NCBI RefSeq assembly: GCF_024399475.1
Contig: NZ_CP101620.1
Location: 620,001-684,000 of the forward strand
Origin: Allocoprobacillus halotolerans
GTDB taxonomy: Bacteria; Bacillota_I; Bacilli_A; Erysipelotrichales; Coprobacillaceae
DNA: 64,000 nt
Direction: 5' to 3'
A program made the position numbers and the translations under genes. Shown in pieces: positions 47,040 to 56,896 of this stretch (positions within the stretch are counted from its first letter, which is position 1; the number at the start of each line of letters is the position of its first letter). A model generated the notes under the pieces. The model was given only the letters and a program-made list of their open reading frames with translations, was not told the origin of the DNA and ran no database searches.

Positions 47040-48212
47040 ATGATTGACAAAACTCAAATTGTCAAAAAGAATAAAATTATTTTTTATTTGACATATGCCA
47101 TTTTATTAGCTTTTATTGTTTTTAATTATGAAACAGTCTTTGCGATGTTGAGTGATATCCTTTCTCTAGCAACACCGTTTTATATTGCGATTATTATTGC
47201 ATTTATTTTAAATATACCAATGCGTAAGATTGAGCATTTTTATGGTAAAAAGATAAAAAGGAAAGGATTAAAACGTGGTTTAAGTATTGCGACTACTTTG
47301 ATTTTAGCTGTTATCCTCATCATTTTATTTTCATCGTTTATTATTCCTAGACTTGGTGAAAGTATTGCTTTAATTATTACAAATATTTTTAATTATGCGA
47401 ATCGTCTTGTGACAATGGTTAATGATGCTTTGGCACATTTCAAAATTAATTATGCGATTAATTATGATTCCATTCAAGAAACTTTAACAGGTCTTGATTT
47501 AAATCATTTGCTTTCTCAAAGTGGTAATATTTTAGGAAATGCTGGAATAAACTTAATTTTTCAATCTTTTGGTATTTTTAGTGTTTTTATTAATACAATT
47601 ACTTCCTTTATTATGGCTATTTACTTATTGGCTAATAAGGAAACACATTTAAGACAATTAAAGAAAGTTGTCACTTTCTTATTTGGATATTATCGTTCTT
47701 TAGTCATCTTTGATATCGGTGCTGAAGCAAACCATTATTTCAATGGCTTTGTTTCTGGACAATTATTAGAAAGTTGTATTTTAATGTTCTTGATGTATGT
47801 AGGCTTTAGATTGACTGGCTTACCTTTCCCAGAATTGATTGCTTTCATTATTGGTATTGCTAGTTTAATTCCAATGTTTGGTGGTTATTTTGGTTTTGCA
47901 GTTGGCTTTATTCTTGTTTTAGCTGTTAATTCTGCACAAGCTATTGTCTTTACTATCTGTTTTGTATTTATCCAACAATTTGAAGCCAATCTGATTTATC
48001 CTCGTGTCGTAGGTGGTGCTGTTGGTATTTCTGGTTTATATGTTTTACTTTCATTAGTTATTTTTGGAAATCTCTTTGGTTTCTTTGGATTATTGATAGC
48101 TGTGCCAAGTATGGCATTGATTTATGCAGTAGGCAGCCGTGTTGTTAATATTTCTTTATATCGTAATCATATTGAAATTACGGATAAAACAATTAAAAAA
48201 TTTGATAAATAA
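47040..48212 (+). CDS. AI-2E family membrane transporter
   Basis: A 390-residue protein of the YdiK/TqsA (UPF0118) family with about seven to eight membrane segments. N-terminal helices include FYIAIIIAFILNIPM, and the C-terminal half has the conserved LIAFIIGIASLIPMFGGYFG, QQFEANLIYPRVVGGAVGIS and LFGFFGLLIAVPSMA. The family has been linked to autoinducer-2 export and to Na/H antiport; substrate here is unknown. ATG 47040 with AAGGTG is used. It converges on the nitroreductase gene across a shared terminator. Confidence 0.92.
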   Translation: MIDKTQIVKKNKIIFYLTYAILLAFIVFNYETVFAMLSDILSLATPFYIAIIIAFILNIPMRKIEHFYGKKIKRKGLKRGLSIATTLILAVILIILFSSFIIPRLGESIALIITNIFNYANRLVTMVNDALAHFKINYAINYDSIQETLTGLDLNHLLSQSGNILGNAGINLIFQSFGIFSVFINTITSFIMAIYLLANKETHLRQLKKVVTFLFGYYRSLVIFDIGAEANHYFNGFVSGQLLESCILMFLMYVGFRLTGLPFPELIAFIIGIASLIPMFGGYFGFAVGFILVLAVNSAQAIVFTICFVFIQQFEANLIYPRVVGGAVGISGLYVLLSLVIFGNLFGFFGLLIAVPSMALIYAVGSRVVNISLYRNHIEITDKTIKKFDK

Positions 48213-48235
48213 AAACGGACGCAAAGTCCGTTTTT
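48212..48235. terminator. Bidirectional intrinsic terminator
   Basis: AAAACGGAC/GTCCGTTTT, a perfect 9-bp stem with a short loop and A/T flanks, between two convergent genes. Confidence 0.9.
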
Positions 48236-48967
48236 ATTTCATCCAAGATTCTATGATTTTTCTAACTGAACGATTCATTTCCTGACGAAAATCAGAATAA
48301 AATTTCCTTTTTGCAAAAGCTTGAATATAATTTTCTATCTGTTCTTCATTTTTTCCAGTATGATTCATAAACATTTGCTTTGTTTCATCCATTGTACGAT
48401 GATGATAAGTATTCACACTGACAATATCTTCTAAAGCAAATCGTTTTGGCTTTTGACGTTCTTGTTGTTGTGTTGTTGGTTTACCAAAAACAACAAGTGT
48501 CGCAGGAATAGCATACTTTGGTAAATCAAAAAGTTTTTGATGAATCTCAAAGTTTTCTAAAATATCCCCAATATAACAAGAACCTATGCCTAGTGACCAA
48601 GCAGCTGTCACAGCGTTTTGTGCTGCAATCATGCTGTCTTCCAATGCTAATATCAAATCAGATTCTTCTAGTTTTGGCACATCATCATAATAATGTTCAT
48701 ACATATCATACCATTTTTGGTAATCAGCTAAAAAAGGAGTACCAATGGTGCCTGACTGATAAAAGGTTGATGATCACAAGTGATGGCGAGTTGATCTTTG
48801 ATTGCCTGATCTTGAATTTCAATAACAGAATAAAGTGCCATATTGCCAGCTGTTGGTGCTTGCATAGCGGCTTTTAATATCATTTCTTTTTCTTCTAAAG
48901 TGATTTTATCTTCACGATAAGCACGAACAGATTTTCTTTCAAAAAGTTCTTTAATAACTTGATTCAT
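48234..48967 (-). CDS. Nitroreductase family protein, one frameshift
   Basis: FMN-dependent nitroreductase of about 244 residues. The N-terminus has ELFERKSVRAYREDKITLEE and AAMQAPTAGNMALYSVI, the FMN-binding start. At A6 (48730-48735) the frame breaks; with one base added it continues APLVLLFLADYQKWYDMYEH, AAWSLGIGSCYIGDILEN and LVVFGKPTTQQQERQKPKRF. The C-terminus carries an extra helix found in oxygen-insensitive NfsA/NfrA-type members. Natural substrates are unknown. Confidence 0.88.
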
Positions 48968-49059
48968 TTTTTTGACTCCTCCTATGATTTGATTATATCA
49001 TAATCATGGATTATTTGCATAATTCCATGTATAATAATAAAGAAAGTGAGGGAAGACTA

Positions 49060-50283
49060 ATGAATATAGAAGAAAGATTTTTAAAATATATCAGCTTTGA
49101 TACACAATCTGATCCACAATCTTCTTCAACACCTTCTTCAATGAAACAACTTGAATTAGGTAAGTATCTTGTTGAAGAAATGAAAAAGATTGGTATTGAA
49201 AATGCTCGTTTAGATCAAAGTGGTATTGTCTATGGAACGATTCCAGCCTCTTGTCAGGATGATGGTCCTGTCATTGGCTTTGTCGCTCATATGGATACTT
49301 CACCAGATGCTTCAGGTCAAAATGTCAAACCACAAATCATTAGAGATTATCAAGGTGATACGATTGTTTTAAATCAAGATCAAGATTTATATCTTGATCC
49401 ACATGAGTTTCCTGAATTACTGAATGTCATTCATCATGATTTAATTACAACTGATGGAACAACATTACTTGGAGCTGATGATAAAGCCGGTGTCGCTATT
49501 ATTATGAGTATGGCTGAATATCTCTATCAACACCCTGAATTCAAACATAATGATATTCAGATTGCTTTTACACCTGATGAAGAAGTCGGTAGAGGAACTG
49601 AAAACTTTGATGTCAAAGGTTTCCATGCTGATTATGCCTATACGATTGATGGTGGCAATATTGCTGAAATTGAATATGAAAACTTTAATGCTTTTAGTGC
49701 TATTGTGGAAGTCACAGGAAAAAGCATTCATCCTGGCAGTGCGAAAAATGCAATGATTAACTCTATCCACATTGCTCAAGAATTTGATGCGATGTTGCCA
49801 GTGCATGCAAGGCCTGAATATACTGAAGGCTATGAAGGATTCAATCACTTGCATGATATTCACGGAAATTGTGAAAAAACAGTGATGGAATATATTATTA
49901 GAAATCATGATTTGTCACTAGCAAAAAAACAATGTCAAGATTTTGAAAATATAGCTGCTTTTTTAAATCAAAAATATGGTTATCAAATAGTTAAAGTAAC
50001 TATCGAACAAAGTTATTTAAATATGCGTGAACATATTGAACAACATATGTATATTGTCGATAATGCCATGTCTGCCATGAAAGCTTGTGGGGTTGAACCT
50101 TATGCTGTACCTATTCGTGGTGGAACTGATGGTGCGAATCTTACATATATGGGACTTCCTTGTCCAAATCTTGGTACTGGTGGATATAATTTCCATGGGC
50201 CTTTTGAATATGTTTCTCTAACGATGATGAAAAAACAAGTTGAAGTTTTATTAAAAATAATTGAAAGAAATGAGGTTATGTAA
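49060..50283 (+). CDS. pepT: Peptidase T (tripeptidase)
   Basis: A 407-residue M20B zinc aminotripeptidase. Metal ligands are in VGFVAHMDTSPDASGQN, LLGADDKAGVAII and AFTPDEEVGRGTENF; YTIDGGNIAEIEYENFNAFS and YAVPIRGGTDGANL are family signatures. The start at ATG 49060 follows GAGGGAAG. It abuts the next aminopeptidase gene with no gap (stop TAA, then ATG), and together they would process peptides imported by the Opp system. Confidence 0.96.
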   Translation: MNIEERFLKYISFDTQSDPQSSSTPSSMKQLELGKYLVEEMKKIGIENARLDQSGIVYGTIPASCQDDGPVIGFVAHMDTSPDASGQNVKPQIIRDYQGDTIVLNQDQDLYLDPHEFPELLNVIHHDLITTDGTTLLGADDKAGVAIIMSMAEYLYQHPEFKHNDIQIAFTPDEEVGRGTENFDVKGFHADYAYTIDGGNIAEIEYENFNAFSAIVEVTGKSIHPGSAKNAMINSIHIAQEFDAMLPVHARPEYTEGYEGFNHLHDIHGNCEKTVMEYIIRNHDLSLAKKQCQDFENIAAFLNQKYGYQIVKVTIEQSYLNMREHIEQHMYIVDNAMSAMKACGVEPYAVPIRGGTDGANLTYMGLPCPNLGTGGYNFHGPFEYVSLTMMKKQVEVLLKIIERNEVM

Positions 50284-51654
50284 ATGTACGCAAAAAATGC
50301 TTGGAATAAATATGAAAATAATCAATATAAAGATGTCATGGATTTTAATGAAGGATATAAATCATTTTTAACATCAGGAAAAACAGAAAGAGCTTGTGTT
50401 AAAGAATCAGTGGAACTTGCAAAAGCTGCTGGTTTTCAAGATATTCAAAGTTTTCAAAGCTTAAAAGCCGGTGATAAATTCTATGTTGTGAATAAAGATA
50501 AAAATTTAGCTTTATTTATTATGGGGGAAAAACCTGTGATTGAAGGAATGAGAATTTTAGGTGCTCATATTGATTCTCCTCGTTTAGATTTAAAACAAAA
50601 TCCTCTTTATGAAAGTGATGGTTTTGCTTTATTAGATACACATTACTATGGTGGTGTCAAAAAATATCAATGGGTAACACTTCCTTTATCATTATATGGT
50701 GTTGTGATTAAAAAAGATGGTACACAGGTTGATGTTGTGATTGGTGAAGATGAAAATGATCCTGTTGTAGGTATTACTGATTTATTAATTCATTTATCTG
50801 CTGATCAATTACAAAAAACGGCTGCTAAAGTTATTGAAGGTGAAAACTTAGATATCACTTTAGGAAGTATTCCTTTAAAAGATAGTGAAAAAGATGCTGT
50901 TAAAGCAAATGTTTTAAAACTTTTAAAAGATAAATATGATATTGAAGAAGAAGATTTCTTAAGTGCTGAAATCGAAGTTGTACCTAGTGGTCCAGCCAGA
51001 GATTATGGTTTAGATAGAAGTATGGTAATGGGATATGGACATGATGATCGTGTTTGTGCTTACACTTCATTAAAAGCAATTCTAGATATCCAAGAAATTC
51101 CTCAATATACATCTTGTTGTATTTTAGTTGATAAAGAAGAAATTGGTAGTGTAGGAGCAACTGGTGCTCAATCTTTATTCTTTGAAAATACAATTGCTGA
51201 AATTTTACATCTTTGTGGTGATGATAAATTCTTATCTGTTAGAAAAGCCCTTGCCAATTCAATGATGTTATCAAGTGATGTCAGTGCTGGTTTTGATCCA
51301 CTTTATAAAGAAGTGAATGATCCTAAAAATGCGGCTTATCTAGGTAAAGGTATTGTTTTCAATAAGTATACTGGCGCTCGTGGAAAAAGTGGCAGCAATG
51401 ATGCGAATCCTGAATATTTTGCAAAAATTAGAAATGTAATGGATCAAGCTGGTGTTCATTTCCAGACAGCTGAACTTGGTAAAGTTGATCAAGGTGGCGG
51501 AGGTACAATTGCCTACATCTTAGGAAATTATGATATGAATGTCATTGATGCTGGTATTGCGGTATTAAACATGCATGCGCCTTGGGAAATTGTTTCTAAA
51601 GTAGATGTTTATGAAGCTTATTTAGCATATCAACAATTCTTAATTCAAATGTAA
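50284..51654 (+). CDS. M18 family aminopeptidase
   Basis: A 456-residue aspartyl-aminopeptidase-like enzyme. Metal-binding motifs include LGAHIDSPRLDLKQNPLYE, MGYGHDDRVCAYTSL and DKEEIGSVGATGAQS; VSAGFDPLYKEVND follows, with the C-terminal NMHAPWEIVSKVDVYEAYLA histidine segment. Dodecameric M18 enzymes cleave N-terminal acidic or other residues in the cytoplasm. It is directly coupled to pepT and ends at a strong terminator. Confidence 0.93.
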   Translation: MYAKNAWNKYENNQYKDVMDFNEGYKSFLTSGKTERACVKESVELAKAAGFQDIQSFQSLKAGDKFYVVNKDKNLALFIMGEKPVIEGMRILGAHIDSPRLDLKQNPLYESDGFALLDTHYYGGVKKYQWVTLPLSLYGVVIKKDGTQVDVVIGEDENDPVVGITDLLIHLSADQLQKTAAKVIEGENLDITLGSIPLKDSEKDAVKANVLKLLKDKYDIEEEDFLSAEIEVVPSGPARDYGLDRSMVMGYGHDDRVCAYTSLKAILDIQEIPQYTSCCILVDKEEIGSVGATGAQSLFFENTIAEILHLCGDDKFLSVRKALANSMMLSSDVSAGFDPLYKEVNDPKNAAYLGKGIVFNKYTGARGKSGSNDANPEYFAKIRNVMDQAGVHFQTAELGKVDQGGGGTIAYILGNYDMNVIDAGIAVLNMHAPWEIVSKVDVYEAYLAYQQFLIQM

Positions 51655-51676
51655 AAGCTCTTAGGAGCTTTTTTCT
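51654..51676 (+). terminator. Intrinsic terminator after pepT and M18 peptidase
   Basis: AAAGCTC, loop TTAG, GAGCTTT, then a T-run, immediately after the stop codon. Confidence 0.88.
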
Positions 51677-51734
51677 TACATAGACAATAGCATCTGTCTT
51701 TGATATAATAACCACATTAAGGAGGTCTTTACTT

Positions 51735-52789
51735 ATGAAATGTATGATTATGAATTATAAACCTTATGAATATGAATTATTACAAAATAAACTTGATAAA
51801 TTAGGTAAAGCTGGTTATATTACAAACGATTTAACTTTACTGACTTTTTTTAAGAAAGTAAAAAAAACAGTTTACTACCATATAGATTTTTATTCGCCTA
51901 ATGGAAAAAATGCAGAAGAGAAAAAATTGATGAATCTTTATTCATTGAACATTATACAAATAATGGACTAAAAAATATTTATAAGAAACATAATATGTAT
52001 GTTTTTTCATCCTATAAAAAATATAACAAATCTATTGATTGGAATGTTAAACAAAATATTATACCACACTCTTTTAGACTTTTATCACTCGGTTTATGTT
52101 TTATTTCAATTGTTATTATATCTATGTTGATGTATTCTTCTTTACAAGGAAGCTATGATAAATTTATGAGTTATGGTATAACCATTGCGTATATTGGTGT
52201 TATTATTTTACTTATTAGTTCAGCTTTTAGAAATTATCTTAATTTTTATGGAATGACTTCCTTTCATTCAAAAATAAAAAAAATGACACCTCACTTCCAA
52301 ACAAAAAAAACATCTTCACTTAGGAAGATATATTTTTCTATTTTATCAATTTCACTTATATTTATATGTAGTGGATTAATTGAAGATACTTTTAATCCAA
52401 AACAATTCACATCACTAGACCATCCATTCATCACTTTACAAGATTTAGGTATTAATCAAAAAAGTGAATTATCAACACAAAAATACTCAGGTTTTGTGGT
52501 TCCTCATTCATATATTTCCTTAGAGGAAACAGAGAATGATGCTCTTTATATCAAAGAATATCAACTTTCATCTCACCAAAATGCCATTAATCTTTTTAAT
52601 GAATTCAAAATAACACCGTCTAAATACGGAGCAAATAAAATAGATGAAAATAATAATATGATTTTGGGATATTATAATCAGGATATTGTCTCTATAGTTA
52701 TCTTAAAAAACAAATCTGTTATTATGATTATTCCTTCATTTACTCTTAATTCTGAAAATATAACTAAAATTGTTGATTTCTATAAATAA
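51735..52789 (+). CDS. DUF2812-like membrane protein, one frameshift
   Basis: The N-terminal 110 residues (KPYEYELLQNKLDKLGKAGY, then TVYYHIDFYSP) resemble the DUF2812 domain. At A6 (51921-51926) the frame shifts; with one base added it runs EKKIDESLFIEHYTNNGLKN into a region with three hydrophobic segments (LLSLGLCFISIVIISMLMYS, then GITIAYIGVIILLISSAF). A C-terminal soluble domain follows after a further helix (FSILSISLIFICSGLI). Restored length is about 351 residues. AAGGAGG precedes ATG 51735. DUF2812 proteins often accompany PadR regulators, but none is seen here. Confidence 0.6.
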
Positions 52790-52825
52790 TATATAGCCTA
52801 ACATTTTTTATTCTATACATAAAAT

Positions 52826-52871
52826 TAAAGGTTTCAAATTCTCATCATTTCATGAAAATTTGAAACCTTTA
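52826..52871. terminator. Bidirectional stem-loop between DUF2812 gene and oppF
   Basis: A perfect 15-bp stem (52826-52840 with 52857-52871, TAAAGGTTTCAAATT) separates two convergent genes. Confidence 0.85.
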
Positions 52872-52882
52872 TATTTATCAAA

Positions 52883-53847
52883 CTATTTTATTCTTGGATG
52901 ATGACATGCCACAAAATGTCCTTTTTGAACTTCTTTTAATTCTGGCTTATTATTATGGCACTCTTCTGTAGCATAACGACATCTACCAGCAAATGGACAT
53001 CCTTGTGGAAGGTTAATTGGAGAAGGAACATCACCTTCCAAAATAATACGTTTTTTTCTTTTTCCAATTTTGGATCAGGAATAGGAACAGCTGATAACAA
53101 AGCTTCTGAATATGGATGCAACGCTTGATGATAAACTTCATCACTATCCCCTAATTCAACTAAATGCCCTAAATACATAACAGCTATTCTATCTGAAATA
53201 TATCTTACAATGTCTAAATCATGAGCTATAAATAAATATGTTAATCCTAATTTTTTCTGTAAATCAATTAATAGATTTATGATTTGTGATTGAATGGAAA
53301 CATCCAATGCTGAAATTGGTTCATCACAAACCAAAAATTCTGGATTAATTGCTAATGCACGTGCTATTCCAATACGTTGTCTTTGTCCTCCTGAAAATTC
53401 ATGAGGAAAACGATTAGCATGTTCTTTATTCAAACCTACTAACTCTAATAACTCATGTACTTTTTTTGTTCTCTCTTCAGAAGTATACATGTTATGAACT
53501 TCCATACCTTCAGCAATAATACTACCAACAGTCATACGTGGATTTAATGAAGCATATGGATCCTGAAATATCATTTGAGCTTTTTTAGCATAATGATAAC
53601 GATCTTTAGCATTCTTAATATTCAATTCTTTACCATCATAAATAATTTTTCCAGTTGTTGGTTGATATACCCCCATAACAACACGACCCAAAGTAGATTT
53701 CCCACATCCTGATTCACCAACTAGACCAACAGTTTCACCTTTATGAATCGTTAAATTAATATGATTAACAGCCTTTAAAATTCCACCACTAACTTTAAAA
53801 CTTTTGGATAAATCATGAAGTTCGACTAATGTTTCTCTATCTGCCAT
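52883..53847 (-). CDS. oppF: Oligopeptide ABC transporter ATPase OppF, one frameshift
   Basis: ABC ATPase of about 321 residues. It has Walker [19 protein letters not shown]-loop [14 protein letters not shown], signature [17 protein letters not shown] and Walker [15 protein letters not shown]. At T7 (53051-53057) the frame breaks before the oligopeptide-type C-terminal domain. One base added gives [20 protein letters not shown] and [11 protein letters not shown], a Cys cluster typical of OppF/DppF, ending HHPRIK. The start overlaps the oppD stop. It energises peptide uptake with OppD. Confidence 0.95.
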
Positions 53848-54851
53848 TATTCTTTATCCTCCTTTAAATGAGATGGGCAATCTTTATGCAATAGCCAACA
53901 AGATGAAGCATGTCCGTTTCCTAAATCAAAAATAGGTGGCTGCTTAGCTTTACAAATTTTCATACATTTTTCACATCGAGAAGCAAATGCACAACCGACT
54001 GGTGGTTTAATCAAGTCAGGCGGCGTTCCTGGAATAGAAGATAATTTATCATCTTTATTTGTATCATGTTTAGGCAAACTATTTAATAAGGCTTTTGTGT
54101 ATGGGTGTGATGGTTTTTCAAAAATATCGTCTGCACTTCCAGTTTCAACAACTTTTCCAGCATACATAACTGAAATTCTATCAGCTAAAGAAGCAACGAC
54201 TCCTAAATCATGAGTAATAAGAATGATTGCCGTACCCATTTCCTTACGAATATCAGCTAATAAGTCAATAATTTGAGCTTGAATTGTAACATCCAAAGCT
54301 GTCGTAGGTTCATCGGCAATCAATAATTTTGGATTACAAGACAAAGCCATTGCAATCATTGCACGCTGACGCATTCCTCCAGAAAACTCATGAGGATATT
54401 GTTTTGCACGTTCTTCTGCATTTGGAATTTGTACTTTCTTCAACATTTCTATAGCTTTTTGTTGGGCTGATTTTCTATCTAATTTTTGATGATGTTTAAT
54501 AGCCTCAACGATTTGTTTACCAACTGGCATCGTAGGATTTAAACAAGTCATTGGATCTTGAAATATCATACTAACTTCTTTTCCACGAATTTTTTGCATA
54601 TCTTCTTCAGATGTATGAATAATATCAATACCATCTAATGTTAATTCACCAGATTTAATACGAGCTGGTGGCATAGGATTTAATTTCATTATAGTCTGTG
54701 CAGTGACTGATTTTCCACATCCTGATTCACCAACAACAGCAAGGACTTCTCCTTCATCTACATGATATGTAACGCCTCTTACTGCTTGTACTTCACCTGC
54801 ATAAGTATCAAACGAAACGTATAAATCTTTTATATCTAAAACTCTTGCCAT
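53847..54851 (-). CDS. oppD: Oligopeptide ABC transporter ATPase OppD
   Basis: A 334-residue ATPase, intact. Walker [19 protein letters not shown]-loop MIFQDPMTCLNP, signature HEFSGGMRQRAMIAMAL and Walker B LLIADEPTTALDVT are present. The C-terminal Cys cluster (GCAFASRCEKCMKICKAKQP) belongs to the oligopeptide-transporter ATPase extension, which binds a 4Fe-4S cluster in some members. It lies five bases after oppC. Confidence 0.96.
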   Translation of the reverse strand: MARVLDIKDLYVSFDTYAGEVQAVRGVTYHVDEGEVLAVVGESGCGKSVTAQTIMKLNPMPPARIKSGELTLDGIDIIHTSEEDMQKIRGKEVSMIFQDPMTCLNPTMPVGKQIVEAIKHHQKLDRKSAQQKAIEMLKKVQIPNAEERAKQYPHEFSGGMRQRAMIAMALSCNPKLLIADEPTTALDVTIQAQIIDLLADIRKEMGTAIILITHDLGVVASLADRISVMYAGKVVETGSADDIFEKPSHPYTKALLNSLPKHDTNKDDKLSSIPGTPPDLIKPPVGCAFASRCEKCMKICKAKQPPIFDLGNGHASSCWLLHKDCPSHLKEDKE

Positions 54852-54856
54852 CTCGC

Positions 54857-55837
54857 TTACCTCCTTAATCTTGGATCAAAAGCATCTCTTAATTTATCAC
54901 CAAGTAAGTTAAAGCTTAACATAGTGATACTAATAAAAAATGCAGGTATCAATAATTGATATGGATAATATCTAAAGTTTGTAATACCATCTTGGGCCAG
55001 TGTACCCCACGAAGCTAGTGGAACACGTACCCCCAAACCAATAAATGATAAGAACGCTTCATTAAAAATTGCACTTGGTATTGCTAAAGTTAAATTAACA
55101 ATAATAATCGATAAAATATTAGGAACTAAATGCTTAGCAATAATACGTGATGAAGAAACTCCCATTGTTTTTGCAGCAATAATAAATTCCTGTTCTTTTA
55201 ATTGGATGACTTGCCCTCTCACTAATCGAGCCATTCCAACCCAACCTACAGCAACTAGAGCAATGATAATAGTCATAACTCCACGTTCCATAACAAGCAT
55301 CAATAATAACACAACTAATAAATATGGGATACCATTAACTATTTCCACAATTCTCATCATCACATCATCAATTTTTCCACCAAAATATCCTGAGATACCT
55401 CCATAGATAACTCCAATGATTCCATTAACAAGAACTGAAACAAATGCAATAGTCAATGAAATTCTTGCACCTTCCCATATACGAACAAATAAATCTCTTC
55501 CCAACGAATCTGTTCCAAAAATATGGAAACACGTTCCATCACTATAAAACATTCCAGCATTTAAATGCTGTTTATGCATAACATTACCTGAAATTGGATA
55601 AACAAACGGAATAATAATTGCTAATAAAGTAATTACTAATAAAACACCAATAAAAAATACCGCAATTTTATCTCTTTTCAAACGATTAAAAGCATCATTC
55701 CAATAACTAATACTTGGTCTTCCAATTTCCATCATTTTTTCTGTATCTTGACCAACCCACTCAAATTCTGCTGCATCAATATGAGAATCTGGTGTTAGGA
55801 CATTTTCTTTATTTTCTTTATTTAACATCTCTTCCAT
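54857..55837 (-). CDS. oppC: Oligopeptide ABC transporter permease OppC
   Basis: A 326-residue permease with an N-terminal cytoplasmic tail, one leading helix (VFFIGVLLVITLLAIIIPFV) and five further membrane segments. The EAA loop EFIIAAKTMGVSSSRIIAKH contacts the ATPases. The family C-terminus LGDKLRDAFDPRLRR is present. Spacing to oppB is four bases. Confidence 0.95.
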   Translation of the reverse strand: MEEMLNKENKENVLTPDSHIDAAEFEWVGQDTEKMMEIGRPSISYWNDAFNRLKRDKIAVFFIGVLLVITLLAIIIPFVYPISGNVMHKQHLNAGMFYSDGTCFHIFGTDSLGRDLFVRIWEGARISLTIAFVSVLVNGIIGVIYGGISGYFGGKIDDVMMRIVEIVNGIPYLLVVLLLMLVMERGVMTIIIALVAVGWVGMARLVRGQVIQLKEQEFIIAAKTMGVSSSRIIAKHLVPNILSIIIVNLTLAIPSAIFNEAFLSFIGLGVRVPLASWGTLAQDGITNFRYYPYQLLIPAFFISITMLSFNLLGDKLRDAFDPRLRR

Positions 55838-55841
55838 ATTT

Positions 55842-56798
55842 CTACTCCTTTGAATCAGCTAATTTAACACGAGGGTCAACAACACCATACAAAATATCAA
55901 TAACTAAAACCGATAAAATGAGGAACATACCATAGAAAATAGTCGTACCTGCAATCATAGTATAATCATTTTCTTTAATGGAAACAACAAAATATCTTCC
56001 CATTCCCGGTATAGAAAAGACTTGTTCAACGACAAATCCACCAGTTAAAATACTAGCTGCAATTGGTCCTAAAACTGTTAAAACAGGCATGCACGCATTT
56101 CTTAAAGCATGACGCCAAATAATCATTCCTTGGGACAATCCTTTTGCTTTGGCTGTCTTAATATAATCTGAATTTAATACATCTAGCATACTTGTACGCA
56201 TTAGTCGAGAAATTTGGGCTAGTGGGCCTAAACTCAACGCAATAGCTGGTAATACTTTAGACAACTCAGTATTCCATCCTGTAATTGGAAATATATTTGT
56301 ACCTACTGCTATATTCAATTGTAATGCTAAATAATATTGTAATAATGCTGCCACAATAAAACTAGGTACAGAAACACCAAATACAGCAACAAGCATAGCA
56401 ATTGTATCTGCTTTTTTACCACGTTTGAGTGCAGCTAAAGATCCTAAACCAATACCACCAAAAACAGCAATAATGAGAGCTCTCATTCCTAATTCAAATG
56501 AATATGGAAAAGAATCACCAATAATTTCTATAACTTCTCTACCATATTTTATTGACTGCCCAAAATCACCTTGAAAAGCATTTGTAATATAAATGAACAA
56601 TTGTTGAATAAGTGGTTTATCCAACCCATATTGCGCCTCTAATGCAGCCTTGGCAGTATCTGATATTGCCTTATCTCCAATAAATGGATCTCCTGGTATA
56701 GCATGCATCATAAAAAATGTAATAGCAATCAATACAATAATCGTAAGAAGAGCATAAATCAAACGTTTTAAAATATATTTCGCTGTACTCTTAGACAT
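55842..56798 (-). CDS. oppB: Oligopeptide ABC transporter permease OppB
   Basis: A 318-residue permease. It has the N-terminal helix RLIYALLTIIVLIAITFFMM, MHAIPGDPF, the EAA loop DYIKTAKAKGLSQGMIIWRH, GGFVVEQVFSIPGMGRYFV, and the conserved end YGVVDPRVKLADSKE. It pairs with OppC to form the channel. It is separated from oppA by about 100 bases containing a stem-loop. Confidence 0.95.
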   Translation of the reverse strand: MSKSTAKYILKRLIYALLTIIVLIAITFFMMHAIPGDPFIGDKAISDTAKAALEAQYGLDKPLIQQLFIYITNAFQGDFGQSIKYGREVIEIIGDSFPYSFELGMRALIIAVFGGIGLGSLAALKRGKKADTIAMLVAVFGVSVPSFIVAALLQYYLALQLNIAVGTNIFPITGWNTELSKVLPAIALSLGPLAQISRLMRTSMLDVLNSDYIKTAKAKGLSQGMIIWRHALRNACMPVLTVLGPIAASILTGGFVVEQVFSIPGMGRYFVVSIKENDYTMIAGTTIFYGMFLILSVLVIDILYGVVDPRVKLADSKE

Positions 56799-56839
56799 TT
56801 TTCATACTCACTTCCTCACTATTTTTATACATTATAACA

Positions 56840-56874
56840 TAATAACATGGGACTAATTTAGCCCCATGTATTAT
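56840..56874 (-). promoter_or_regulatory. Stem-loop between oppA and oppB
   Basis: On the minus strand TAATACATGGG and CCCATGTTATTA pair with a one-base bulge around a 10-base loop, with no T-run. Such intercistronic hairpins often stabilise the upstream mRNA or reduce readthrough, giving more binding protein than permease. Confidence 0.6.
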
Positions 56875-56896
56875 AGTCCTTCAAAATTTTTATTTT

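Noticed and set aside
49465-49908. 147-residue minus-strand frame inside pepT
   Set aside because: It is antisense to conserved peptidase motifs with no promoter or ribosome site.
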